In this document: positions 1 to 7,111 of the stretch, one piece after another
Numbering within the stretch: the stretch's first letter is position 1
Layout of the letters: each line of letters begins with the position of its first letter
Assembly: GCA_024280815.1 (NCBI GenBank)
Contig: JAJRPL010000028.1
Span: 1 to 15,866 of the forward strand
Length of the DNA: 15,866 nucleotides
Source of the DNA: Bacteroidota bacterium
GTDB lineage: Bacteria > Bacteroidota > Bacteroidia > Flavobacteriales > Flavobacteriaceae
Reading direction: 5' to 3'
Made by a program: the position numbers and the translations under genes
Notes under the pieces: model-generated
The model's database searches: none
Told to the model about the DNA's origin: nothing
The model's input: the letters and a program-made list of their open reading frames with translations, nothing else

Positions 1-29
1 CCATAAACAGCAATAAAATGCTTCTGTTT

Positions 30-239
30 TTACAAAATTAGTCTAAAACAGTTATGATGTTTTTTGACATTTCTGTATTTCAAAATTTTAAAAAAAATAT
101 TTCTTGATTTATTTGCACTATGAATAATGCGGGTTAAATAAGCATCCATATAATGTACACCAATACCTGAATTATCTACAAAATCTGCTGCTAATTTTTG
201 TTCTGCGTCTTTGTTTTCTAGTCCGATTTTAAATTTCAT
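30..239 (-). CDS. Small hypothetical protein at the end of the corrinoid operon
   Basis: A 69-residue reading frame starts with ATG 60 bases after the end of the activation-domain gene, on the same strand, so it may be the last gene of the methyl-transfer operon visible here. I do not recognise it. The first ~50 residues look like ordinary protein (motif DNSGIGVHYMDAYLTRI). The last ~20 residues, after a T8 run on the coding strand (plus-strand A run 90-97), are basic and low in complexity, so the C-terminus may be degraded. Shifting frame either way at that T8 run gives an immediate stop, so no longer product can be rescued. It has no signal peptide or membrane segment. It could be a remnant of a longer gene. 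Confidence that it is expressed as drawn is modest. Confidence 0.4.
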   Translation of the reverse strand: MKFKIGLENKDAEQKLAADFVDNSGIGVHYMDAYLTRIIHSANKSRNIFFKILKYRNVKKHHNCFRLIL

Positions 240-274
240 AATTCTATTTTTAAATTAAATTTTTATCTATTTTT

Positions 275-292
275 TCTCTGTGAATCTCTGTG
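275..292. repeat. Two-copy tandem repeat TCTCTGTG between operon genes
   Basis: TCTCTGTG occurs at 275-282 and again at 285-292, separated by AA, giving a 10-base period. On the coding strand of the flanking genes it reads CACAGAGA-TT-CACAGAGA. It lies in the 60-base gap between the activation-domain gene and the small hypothetical gene. Short CTCTGTG-type repeats of this kind are, from memory, scattered in intergenic regions of many Bacteroidetes genomes. No function can be assigned from the sequence. Confidence 0.45.
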
Positions 293-299
293 TCATAAC

Positions 300-1018
300 T
301 CATATTCTTACAAACATTCCTTTATCCTTACAACTACAATCTACAAAACTACATTGCATGCACTCAATATCTATCTTCTTTTCATTCTGTCCTCCATTGT
401 AAATCCCCACCAAAGATAACTGACTTTTTAAAGGTGACAATAAGGCGGTATCAGAAATTGTAATAGGTATTTCTTTATCAAAATACTTTAGGATAATGTC
501 CATTAACAAAAATTGTTCTTTTAAATCCCAACCTGGATACCCTGGGCTATACCTAGACAATATTTTTATTCCTTTTTGCTTCGTCCATTGTTGTAAATAA
601 TTAACTGCAAAACTTACAATAGCTTCGGTAACACTGGCAGCAAAAGTATCTAAAAAAAAGCTTTATCAGGTTCTTCAGACCATAATGCTGTAGTTTTTTC
701 ATCTACAGTAGCACCTGCTGTTGATGCCATAAGCAATGCTTTTTTTACGCCATACTTTTCAAAGCGTTTATAAACTTTAGGTGCTTCTGTTTTATTTGTA
801 TTCAAAAATAAATTCTCGTCTTTTAAGCTTACATCTAACTCATAGATTTGCAACCAAGGTTTTCCATGTTCTTGATACCATGAAACTACCCAATCCATAG
901 ATTCTTGAATGTGTTCTGGTACTTCATAATCTTTTGGATAGCCTAATCTTCGTATATAATGTGGTCTATCAATAGTTAATTGATGCTGTTTACCTAAAAA
1001 GGATAAATTTATTTTCAT
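300..1018 (-). CDS. MetH-activation-domain-like corrinoid protein, split by a -1 frameshift
   Basis: This is one gene in two frames. The first 122 codons (1018-653) end in GCT-TTT-TTT-TAG. Moving back one base in the T8 run (652-659) opens 117 more codons to a TGA at 300-302, for a predicted 239 residues. The part across the junction reads LDTFAASVTEAIVSFAVNYL, then the second half begins RYSPGYPGWDLKEQ and contains LLSPLKSQLSLVGIY. These match the AdoMet-dependent reactivation domain of cobalamin methionine synthase (R-x-S/A-PGYP signature) and its stand-alone relatives in acetogens. The C-terminus carries a CMQC-x4-C-x-C cluster that could bind metal. It starts 3 bases after the RACo-like gene. 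Its likely role is reactivation or handling of the corrinoid protein. The break may be programmed frameshifting, a real mutation, or a homopolymer error. The family call is fairly sure; whether full-length protein is made is not. Confidence 0.75.
652..659 (-). other. T8 slippery run directly before an in-frame TAG
   Basis: On the coding strand the zero frame reads GCT TTT TTT TAG, so the T-TTT-TTT heptamer allows perfect re-pairing of two Phe tRNAs after a -1 slip. A stop codon follows immediately. The -1 frame then runs open for 117 codons with clear family similarity. This is the geometry of a programmed -1 frameshift site, but an eight-base homopolymer is also the commonest place for an indel. 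Confidence 0.5.
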
Positions 1019-1021
1019 AGT

Positions 1022-2629
1022 TTATACGATTTCTTGAAACATACACCCATCGACAAAATAATTAAAAAAATCAGGGTCAGATTCAAGATTAATTTGTTGA
1101 ATATTTTTTACATATTCTTCTAGTTCTTTTCGTTTTACTTTTGACAATAAGGCAATAGTTAATCCTTCAATAGTTGCGTTTCCTATTTTCTTAATTTTTT
1201 CTTTAGGGATATTTGGCAATAAGCCTATTTTAATTCCTGCCTCAATATCAATATTTTTTCCAAAGCCTCCTGCTAAATAAAAAGTATCAATATCATTAAA
1301 AGAAATTTCGTAATTCTTTATAAGGATTTGTAAAGCAGCAATGTTTGCAGCCTTGGTTTGAGCTAATAAATTAATATCATTTTCATTAATAAAAACACCC
1401 GTTGAATTATCTAAATAGAACACTTCTTCACCATCTTCAAAACGTCCTGTAATGCCTATTTTTTCTGTTCGTGTCAATTCTCCTAAAACATCAATTAATC
1501 CAGAGCCACAAATACCAATCGATGTTTTATTACCAACAGTTTTTATACTAACATTATTATCAGTATTAATTTTGACGCTTTCAATAGTTCCGTCAAGTGC
1601 TGGCATACCATAAGCAATTCCGCCTCCTTCAAATGAAGGTCCTGATGGACTGGATGCTGTAATTGCTTTGTTTTTATTACCAATTATTATTTCTGTATTG
1701 GTTCCAATATCCATAAAAGCAATGGTTTTATTTTCTTCCATTAGCTGGATTGCTAATAAACAGGCTGCAGTATCTGCACCAACATGACCACCAATAATAG
1801 GTAAGCCATAAATTCTTGCCTTAGGATGAATAGGCAACCCCATTTTTTTTGCCATTTTTTCAATTGCAGTGGTATTTTTCTCTCCTTTTTCTACCTCAAA
1901 TTCTGTGAGTGATTTATATGGAGTTTGCCCAATACTAAAAACATCTAATCCAAAAAATAAATCACGCATGGTTGTATTACCACCAATCATTACTTCAAAA
2001 ATCTGTTCTGGTGTATCACAAATGGCTAAAATTGTTTTTGATAAATGTTTAGTAAATATACGTTTGAGTTCTTTTTTACCAAATTCAGTATCATAGCTTA
2101 TTCTAGCCATGACATTGTTTCCTGCAAAGCGTTGTGGGTTTTCAAAAGATGCTGTTGCATTAATTGTAGCTTTTTCAATATCAATTAATCGAACTACTAC
2201 CGTTGTTGTACCAATGTCGATTGCTAAACCTAATAATGGCTCACGGTTTACCTCAATGGCAATATTATCAATAAATACGGTTTCTCCTTTTCTATATACC
2301 GCAGGGTTTAATTCTATATCTGATAGTTTAAAAGCACATTCTTCTTCAATTTTTATTAAACTACGTTTTAAATTTTCAGCAATTACTTCACCTTCTTTTT
2401 CAATATATGTTTGGCAGGCTAACCTGTAATTAGGGCGTAAATGTTTTTCGTCTTTTGTTAGTGGAGATAATAAATTTGCTCCTGATTTTATTTCTATCAA
2501 ACATTCCTTACAGGTTCCTTGTTCTTTACATGACGATGGTATATGCATAGATAGCAACTTAGCTAAATCAAATAAAGATTGATTGGCAGTGCTATTAATA
2601 GTTTTGTTATTTAAAGAAAAGGTTTTCAT
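1022..2629 (-). CDS. RACo-type reductive activator of corrinoid proteins (2Fe-2S + ASKHA, DUF4445)
   Basis: A 535-residue protein with an N-terminal plant-type [2Fe-2S] ferredoxin domain (Cys34, Cys40, Cys43 and Cys72, spacing C-x5-C-x2-C-x28-C). An ASKHA ATPase domain follows. It shows the phosphate-binding loop AIDIGTTTVVVRL (~140), GGNTTMRDL, DIGTNTEI, the stretch SPSGPSFEGGGI, GICGSGLIDVLGEL and LAGGFGKNIDIEAG. Proteins of this build use ATP to drive one-electron reduction of inactive Co(II) corrinoid to Co(I). They accompany corrinoid methyltransferases in acetogens and methylotrophs. Here it lies 5 bases downstream of the pterin methyltransferase gene and 3 bases upstream of the activation-domain gene, so it would service the corrinoid protein encoded at 5123-5761. 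Length and motif order match the family. It is a cytoplasmic protein with no signal peptide. The call is confident; the exact partner is inferred from context. Confidence 0.92.
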   Translation of the reverse strand: MKTFSLNNKTINSTANQSLFDLAKLLSMHIPSSCKEQGTCKECLIEIKSGANLLSPLTKDEKHLRPNYRLACQTYIEKEGEVIAENLKRSLIKIEEECAFKLSDIELNPAVYRKGETVFIDNIAIEVNREPLLGLAIDIGTTTVVVRLIDIEKATINATASFENPQRFAGNNVMARISYDTEFGKKELKRIFTKHLSKTILAICDTPEQIFEVMIGGNTTMRDLFFGLDVFSIGQTPYKSLTEFEVEKGEKNTTAIEKMAKKMGLPIHPKARIYGLPIIGGHVGADTAACLLAIQLMEENKTIAFMDIGTNTEIIIGNKNKAITASSPSGPSFEGGGIAYGMPALDGTIESVKINTDNNVSIKTVGNKTSIGICGSGLIDVLGELTRTEKIGITGRFEDGEEVFYLDNSTGVFINENDINLLAQTKAANIAALQILIKNYEISFNDIDTFYLAGGFGKNIDIEAGIKIGLLPNIPKEKIKKIGNATIEGLTIALLSKVKRKELEEYVKNIQQINLESDPDFFNYFVDGCMFQEIV

Positions 2630-2634
2630 TTCAA

Positions 2635-3558
2635 TTAAAAATCGTCATCATCATCTTTTACTAAATTTAAAATAGCTGTGGTTTGTCGGAATCCCGATTC
2701 TAAAATAGTTTCTCCTTCTAAGGGTCGTGCTAGGTTTAAAGCATCTTTTAATCCAATAACTAATGGATCATCCATTGCTAAGGGTTGTGGATTATGTTCT
2801 GGATTAGAAATGGAATAATCTAACCCTAATTCTCCTGCGACACTTAAATAGGCTCGTTCCATAGACGCACGTATATTTTTAGGTGTTCCCCAGGCAAAAT
2901 TGGAGAGTCCTACAGAAATATGTACACCTTCTAAATCTTTATCTGCTCTAATTAACTTGATGGTATCTAAGCCCATATTTACCAAACCTTGTGTATCTGC
3001 TCCAACAGGAGGCAAGCCTGGATCTAAAAATATTTGATTATTTTTTAAGTTTGCTTTACTTCGTAATAAATCTACAAAATATTGAGCTGTTTCATAACTT
3101 TCTTCTGGACTTTCGCAAGGAGCTCCACCACTTGCTGTTACTTTTTCAGAAACAATTGCCAATACTGATGCTTTATACTGTCCTGCTAATGCTACTATTT
3201 CATTTAATTCTTGTCTTGATGCAGCAATAGAATTAATTAAAGGTGGTGGTGATTTTTTAAAATCGTAAACTTCAATAGCTGCTTGATGAAATGCTAAAGA
3301 CGGATGGTCAAAGCATAAAGGCAATGAAGATACTTCTTGTAATGCTGGAATTAAATCTGGTAAAAATGCGATAATTTCTTCTAGTTTTACATTTAAATTC
3401 CGTGTACTATCTAGATTGACATCTAAATAATCTGAGCCTTGCTCAGTTTGAGAGATTGCTAAGGCTTGATATTTTTCTAAGTCTTTTGCTTTCCAAGCGT
3501 TACGGGCTCTGCCGTATGCGTTATTTATTAAATCTCCTATAATTCCTACTTTATTCAT
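2635..3558 (-). CDS. MtrH/CmuB-like methylcorrinoid:tetrahydrofolate methyltransferase
   Basis: A 307-residue protein of the pterin-binding (DHPS-like TIM barrel) family. This family covers the tetrahydrofolate domain of MetH, AcsE, MtrH and CmuB. Visible family features are SDYLDVNLD (~53, equivalent to the MetH D-I-N-x-D strand), PLCFDHPS (~102), IFLDPGLPPVG (~182) and GLSNFAWGTP (~219), the Asn-containing loop that contacts the pterin. The expected reaction is methyl transfer from methyl-Co(III) corrinoid protein to tetrahydrofolate. In chloromethane degraders CmuB does this step next to a UroD-like methyltransferase and MetF, and the same trio is adjacent here. The C-terminus ends in a run of five Asp. 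It lies between the reductase gene (26 bases) and the RACo-like gene (5 bases). The family is certain; the folate acceptor is inferred from the neighbouring MetF. Confidence 0.88.
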   Translation of the reverse strand: MNKVGIIGDLINNAYGRARNAWKAKDLEKYQALAISQTEQGSDYLDVNLDSTRNLNVKLEEIIAFLPDLIPALQEVSSLPLCFDHPSLAFHQAAIEVYDFKKSPPPLINSIAASRQELNEIVALAGQYKASVLAIVSEKVTASGGAPCESPEESYETAQYFVDLLRSKANLKNNQIFLDPGLPPVGADTQGLVNMGLDTIKLIRADKDLEGVHISVGLSNFAWGTPKNIRASMERAYLSVAGELGLDYSISNPEHNPQPLAMDDPLVIGLKDALNLARPLEGETILESGFRQTTAILNLVKDDDDDF

Positions 3559-3584
3559 GTTGTTTATATGGTTTAGATATATTA

Positions 3585-5114
3585 TTATTTAGTTTTATAA
3601 GTATGGTCTTTTTCTAACCAAAAATTCCCCCAACTTGAAGTACCTTCTAAGTCATGATTTTGTATGGTTGGTGTATGTTCTAAAAGTTTCCATAAATCAC
3701 CATCATATTTAGTTCTATCATAGGCTCTTGCCCAAACACAATCGATATCTTTCACTTCACATTTAGTTGCTAAAGTTCCTCCACAAGGTCCGTTTCGTTG
3801 ATTTTTTGCACATTGAGATTCTGGACATAGATAAGCTATTTCTTGTAATGAACAATCTCCACAATCTTTACAATCAAACAAAAATTTCTTTCCTGTTTGC
3901 TCAATTGTATATAGCCATTTTGGTGCATTCAACTTAGAATCAGAATTTTCGCAAAGACTCTTACCGAAATTGTATAACCCTTTATCTTTTGTAAATAAAA
4001 GTTTATGAAATCGTTTAGAAATTGCATAATTTAGATTTTGATGCTTTGGTTTTTTTCCTTTTTCTAATAACACAGGGTTCAAGTTATTTGTTGTCAAGCC
4101 TGTTGCTATATTTTTTTCAAACATAAAGAACTCATCTTCTTGTGCATATAGTAATTCTTTGGTAAATTGTTTCCAATCGTCATCTTCATAAGCATAAAAC
4201 AGATTCATTATTTTTTTATAATCTTCAATGTTATGTACACCTCCTAAATAACCTCCTTTATAACCCAACCCCTTATTAATGGCTAACATTTTAGCAGCTA
4301 ATTCTAGAAAAAATTGTTTTCCTTTATCAGATGAAGAATTGATTTCTTTTTGACATTTGTTATATAAAGCCTTGGTTAAAACTACTCCAGGTATTTTATT
4401 TTGATGAAATAAGTTTACCGTAAACTTACTCAACACAAACACATTACCAATCATGTGAATATGCTCTAGTTTCTTATACTTTTGAAAACTAATTAATTCA
4501 CTCATTTTAGCAGCATCATATCCTACTTGATTGATAATGAATGAAGCTCCCATTTCTGTTTTTTTGAGTAGTTTTAGATATTGAGGAATCAATGCATTTT
4601 CATTTTTTTTAAAATTAGAAACAACTGCTCCTAAATAAAAATTGGTTTTGTTTAAATATTTTTTCTTTTTTATACCAATTTCTAAACCGTTATTTAGTTG
4701 AACTAAAGAGTGTAGTAAACCAACGGAGTCTATATCAAACACAGGTTTGACCGATCCTTTAATACCAGCAGCGGGATAATCACCAGTAATAGCTAATATA
4801 TTTGAAAAACCTTCGCTAGATAATTCCCATGCTTTTCCTTCAAGACCATTTCTATTGAAATCTTTACAAGTTAAATGGATAATTATTTCTTTACCTTTTG
4901 AGAGTATTTTTTTTCCAATGACGGTAGGAGAAATTGAAGGAAAACCACCCGCATTATCGGTAATAGAAATCCAATTTACACTTTCTTGTTCGCATAATTG
5001 CTCACCAAAAAGGATTGCTTTTTGGTTTTTTTCTTGTGTAATAGTACCGCGTGTAGATACGAGTTCTACTCCAATTTTAAATCCAGAAGTGTTTAATATA
5101 TCTTGCAGAGGCAT
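3585..5114 (-). CDS. metF: Methylenetetrahydrofolate reductase fused to a MetV-like zinc/Cys domain
   Basis: A 509-residue two-part protein. The N-terminal ~300 residues form the MetF flavoprotein barrel: GVELVSTRG (Glu17), WISITDNAGG, HLTCKDFNRNG (~80) and NILAITGDYP (~105), the folate- and FAD-binding strands. The C-terminal part has a Cys-rich domain starting at residue 415: C415, C418, C421, C430, C435, C444, C452 and C459, within CKDCGDC, CPESQC and NGPCGGT. This is the MetV/MTHFR C-terminal domain found beside MetF in Wood-Ljungdahl and methylotrophic bacteria. In this operon it most plausibly runs in the oxidative direction, turning methyl-tetrahydrofolate into methylene-tetrahydrofolate, as MetF2 does in chloromethane catabolism. 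It may not be the house-keeping MetF. Its start lies 8 bases after the stop of the corrinoid protein gene. Enzyme family is confident; direction is inferred. Confidence 0.88.
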   Translation of the reverse strand: MPLQDILNTSGFKIGVELVSTRGTITQEKNQKAILFGEQLCEQESVNWISITDNAGGFPSISPTVIGKKILSKGKEIIIHLTCKDFNRNGLEGKAWELSSEGFSNILAITGDYPAAGIKGSVKPVFDIDSVGLLHSLVQLNNGLEIGIKKKKYLNKTNFYLGAVVSNFKKNENALIPQYLKLLKKTEMGASFIINQVGYDAAKMSELISFQKYKKLEHIHMIGNVFVLSKFTVNLFHQNKIPGVVLTKALYNKCQKEINSSSDKGKQFFLELAAKMLAINKGLGYKGGYLGGVHNIEDYKKIMNLFYAYEDDDWKQFTKELLYAQEDEFFMFEKNIATGLTTNNLNPVLLEKGKKPKHQNLNYAISKRFHKLLFTKDKGLYNFGKSLCENSDSKLNAPKWLYTIEQTGKKFLFDCKDCGDCSLQEIAYLCPESQCAKNQRNGPCGGTLATKCEVKDIDCVWARAYDRTKYDGDLWKLLEHTPTIQNHDLEGTSSWGNFWLEKDHTYKTK

Positions 5115-5122
5115 AAAGTATC

Positions 5123-5761
5123 TTAACTAGCATCCATCAATTGGTGAAATACTTCTACGGAAGATGCTGCGTCAGCACCAAAACCATCAGCACCAATTTC
5201 TTCTGCAAAGTCTTTATTTATTGGAGCTCCACCAATTACTAATTTAATATTTTCAAGCCCGTTACTTTTAAAATCATCAACTACAGTTTTCATATATGGC
5301 ATTGTAGTTGTTAATAAGGCACTCATTCCAACAATATCAGCTTTATGTTTTTTTGCAGCTTCTATAAATTGATCAGAAGAAATATCAACACCTAAATCAT
5401 GTACTTCATAACCTGCCCCTTCTGCCATCATACTTACCAAATTTTTTCCAATATCGTGCAAATCTCCTTTTACAGTTCCTATGACAACAATGCCTCTTTT
5501 TTTAACGTTATCACCTTCGCCTAGAAATGGTTTTAATTCGTTCAATCCCATTTTCATAGCTCTTGCCGCAATTAGCACTTCAGGAACATATAGAATGTTA
5601 TGTTTAAAATCTTCTCCTAATACAGCCATTCCAGCAATTAAGCCTTCAGATAATATTTCGTTTACAGGAATATTATCTGCCAATGCTTTTTTTATCATTT
5701 CTTGTACTTTTGGAGCATTGCCTTCGTACATATATTGATTTAATTGTGCGTAATCTATCAT
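5123..5761 (-). CDS. Methyltransferase corrinoid protein (MtaC/MtbC-like, B12-binding)
   Basis: A 212-residue cobalamin-binding shuttle protein of typical length. Residues ~1-85 are the helical cap domain. The Rossmann-like B12 domain follows with the base-off signature GTVKGDLHDIG, in which Asp100-x-His102-x-x-Gly105 supplies the lower axial His ligand to cobalt. Further B12 contacts are MSALL (Ser147) and VIGGAP (~176-180). It would accept a methyl group from the substrate through the UroD-like enzyme and pass it to tetrahydrofolate through the MtrH-like enzyme. It is encoded between the UroD-like gene (44-base gap) and the reductase gene (8-base gap). The class is certain. The methyl donor (methoxylated compound, methyl halide, methylamine or methyl sugar) cannot be read from this protein. 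Confidence 0.93.
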   Translation of the reverse strand: MIDYAQLNQYMYEGNAPKVQEMIKKALADNIPVNEILSEGLIAGMAVLGEDFKHNILYVPEVLIAARAMKMGLNELKPFLGEGDNVKKRGIVVIGTVKGDLHDIGKNLVSMMAEGAGYEVHDLGVDISSDQFIEAAKKHKADIVGMSALLTTTMPYMKTVVDDFKSNGLENIKLVIGGAPINKDFAEEIGADGFGADAASSVEVFHQLMDAS

Positions 5762-5805
5762 TTTATAATTTATTTTTATTTTAGATTCTAATTAATTTCT
5801 GTTAC

Positions 5806-6909
5806 TTAAACTTTATTTTCTTCCCCATATTCCATCACCGCTTCAAAAAATGCTTCAATATTTTCAACAGAAGTATCATCTTGAATATTATGTGCAGGAG
5901 CAACAATATAACCTCCTCCTTTACCAAGAATACTCATCCTCCTTTTTACCTCTTTTTTAATTTCGGATGGCGTTCCTTTAGGCATTAAGTTTTGAATATC
6001 TATGCCTCCAAAAAAGCATAATTTATCTCCATAATTATCTTTTAAGAATTGAGGATCCATACCTTCGGCAAGCGGCTGTATTGGGTTTAGAATATCTAGA
6101 CCAATTTCAGCAAAATCTTCAATTATAGGAATAATCGATCCGCAACTATGCCAAGCTATCTTTATCTTTGGATTTACTTTCCTAAATTCAGCGAACATCC
6201 ATTTTATACGTGGTTTAAAGACTTTTCGCCACATATCTGGAGAAATCATCATACCTCTTTGTGTGCCAAAATCATCACCTGCCCAAATAATATCAACCCC
6301 CATTTCAATTAATTTACAGCCTATCTCGGTATTTATTTTCATTATTTTATCAAATAAGGCAAACACATGTTCTTCTCCCATAGCTAAATCCATCAACATT
6401 TTTTCCATGCCCATTAAATACCATGAGGTTTCAAAAAATGAAGTTTCTAAATCGGCTACAATAGCATATTTGTCTCCATATTTTTTTATGGCTGCTGCAG
6501 CGGCGTCAAATCTTCCTTCTGCCATTGGGGCTGGCCAATTGTAATTTTCTATATCTTCTAGTGTTTTAGCATGTGCCAATGGATATTCAAAAAACTCAAA
6601 GTAAATACCTACATCAATAAACTTCATTCCCCATTCATTGGTAGAAACTTTCAACTCTTTATCAATAATTCTAGTTGGGAAGTTTGTTGGAGCAGTAGCT
6701 GCAACACCCACACAATCATTGCCCATCTTCGTTAATAAATCCATATGAGAGATTCGAGTAGACAATAAAGAATCTAAAGGTTCTTCATAAGGCATATTTA
6801 GATGTTTAGACATTTTTTGTGCTGCTTCTGGTGTTAATGTCATGAAAATAGGCGGTCTATCTACCTCTTCTCCATTTAATGCTTTTAATACTCTATCTCT
6901 TGGCTTCAT
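5806..6909 (-). CDS. UroD-family corrinoid methyltransferase (MtaA/CmuA-like)
   Basis: A 367-residue protein from the ATG at 6909, which gives the usual family N-terminus MKPRDRVLKALNGEEVDRPP. An in-frame ATG at 6942 would add 11 atypical residues and I judge it unlikely. It belongs to the uroporphyrinogen decarboxylase-like barrel family that includes MtaA, MtbA, CmuA and demethylating methyltransferases. Visible features are WAGDDFGTQRG (~209), the zinc motif WHSCGSI (His254, Cys256), GGIDIQNLMPKGTP (~301) and GGGYIVAPAHNIQ (~331). In MtaA a Cys completes the zinc site; here His340 occupies that region, as I recall for many substrate-demethylating members. It is the first gene of the operon. 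It probably demethylates the substrate onto the corrinoid protein, rather than making uroporphyrinogen III decarboxylation products. The substrate is unknown. Confidence 0.87.
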   Translation of the reverse strand: MKPRDRVLKALNGEEVDRPPIFMTLTPEAAQKMSKHLNMPYEEPLDSLLSTRISHMDLLTKMGNDCVGVAATAPTNFPTRIIDKELKVSTNEWGMKFIDVGIYFEFFEYPLAHAKTLEDIENYNWPAPMAEGRFDAAAAAIKKYGDKYAIVADLETSFFETSWYLMGMEKMLMDLAMGEEHVFALFDKIMKINTEIGCKLIEMGVDIIWAGDDFGTQRGMMISPDMWRKVFKPRIKWMFAEFRKVNPKIKIAWHSCGSIIPIIEDFAEIGLDILNPIQPLAEGMDPQFLKDNYGDKLCFFGGIDIQNLMPKGTPSEIKKEVKRRMSILGKGGGYIVAPAHNIQDDTSVENIEAFFEAVMEYGEENKV

Positions 6910-6973
6910 ATAATATCTTACTTTATTATTACAATAATACAAATAACAAGATATATATATCTTTTTATCTGAT

Positions 6974-6992
6974 TATCCTGTAGTATCCTGTA
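6974..6992. promoter_or_regulatory. Tandem TATCCTGTA repeats, candidate operator in divergent control region
   Basis: TATCCTGTA occurs at 6974-6982 and 6984-6992, a 10-base period that would place both copies on one face of the helix. A near-inverted copy, TACAGAATA (one mismatch to the reverse complement), lies at 7072-7080. The repeats sit in the 202-base gap between the two divergent operons, upstream of both, as expected for a shared regulator site. No regulator gene is in the window. The repeats are seen; the role is inferred. Confidence 0.4.
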
Positions 6993-7030
6993 AAATTGAG
7001 AATACTAAAATTTTCAAAATACAAAAGGTG

Positions 7031-7050
7031 TAAAATTAATTAAAATTAAT
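7031..7050. repeat. Perfect tandem 10-base repeat TAAAATTAAT x2
   Basis: TAAAATTAAT is repeated twice head to tail at 7031-7050, immediately upstream of the candidate plus-strand promoter box. Pure A/T phased at 10 bases is consistent with a bent or UP-like element. Low complexity of AT-rich intergenic DNA could also explain it. Confidence 0.5.
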
Positions 7051-7058
7051 TACTTTTG
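7051..7058 (+). promoter_or_regulatory. Candidate Bacteroidetes -7 box for the plus-strand operon
   Basis: TACTTTTG matches the Bacteroidetes -7 consensus TAnnTTTG exactly. It lies 53 bases before the GH3 start codon, giving a short leader. I see no clear TTG at the expected -33 spacing, so the assignment rests on the -7 box and position. For the minus-strand operon the best match is TATTATTG (reverse complement of 6932-6939), one mismatch, only about 20 bases before its start codon, which I do not call. Confidence 0.4.
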
Positions 7059-7111
7059 AGATTCTTAAAAGTACAGAATACCTAACAAATCTCAAAACAA
7101 TTAACAATATA

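Noticed and set aside
5..29. Inverted repeat AAACAG / CTGTTT as a terminator after the minus-strand operon
   Set aside because: Only six AU-rich base pairs with a 13-base loop, and on the minus strand no T run follows. Not convincing as a terminator.
38..70. Tiny minus-strand frame MSKNIITVLD as the start of another gene
   Set aside because: It stops with TAA after ten codons and overlaps the small hypothetical gene. The sequence beyond has no recognisable continuation inside the window.
300..302. TGA after the Cys-rich tail of the activation-domain gene as a second selenocysteine codon
   Set aside because: Read-through adds only about 11 residues with no family similarity before a TAG, and the residue position has no conserved Cys. 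It is an ordinary stop.
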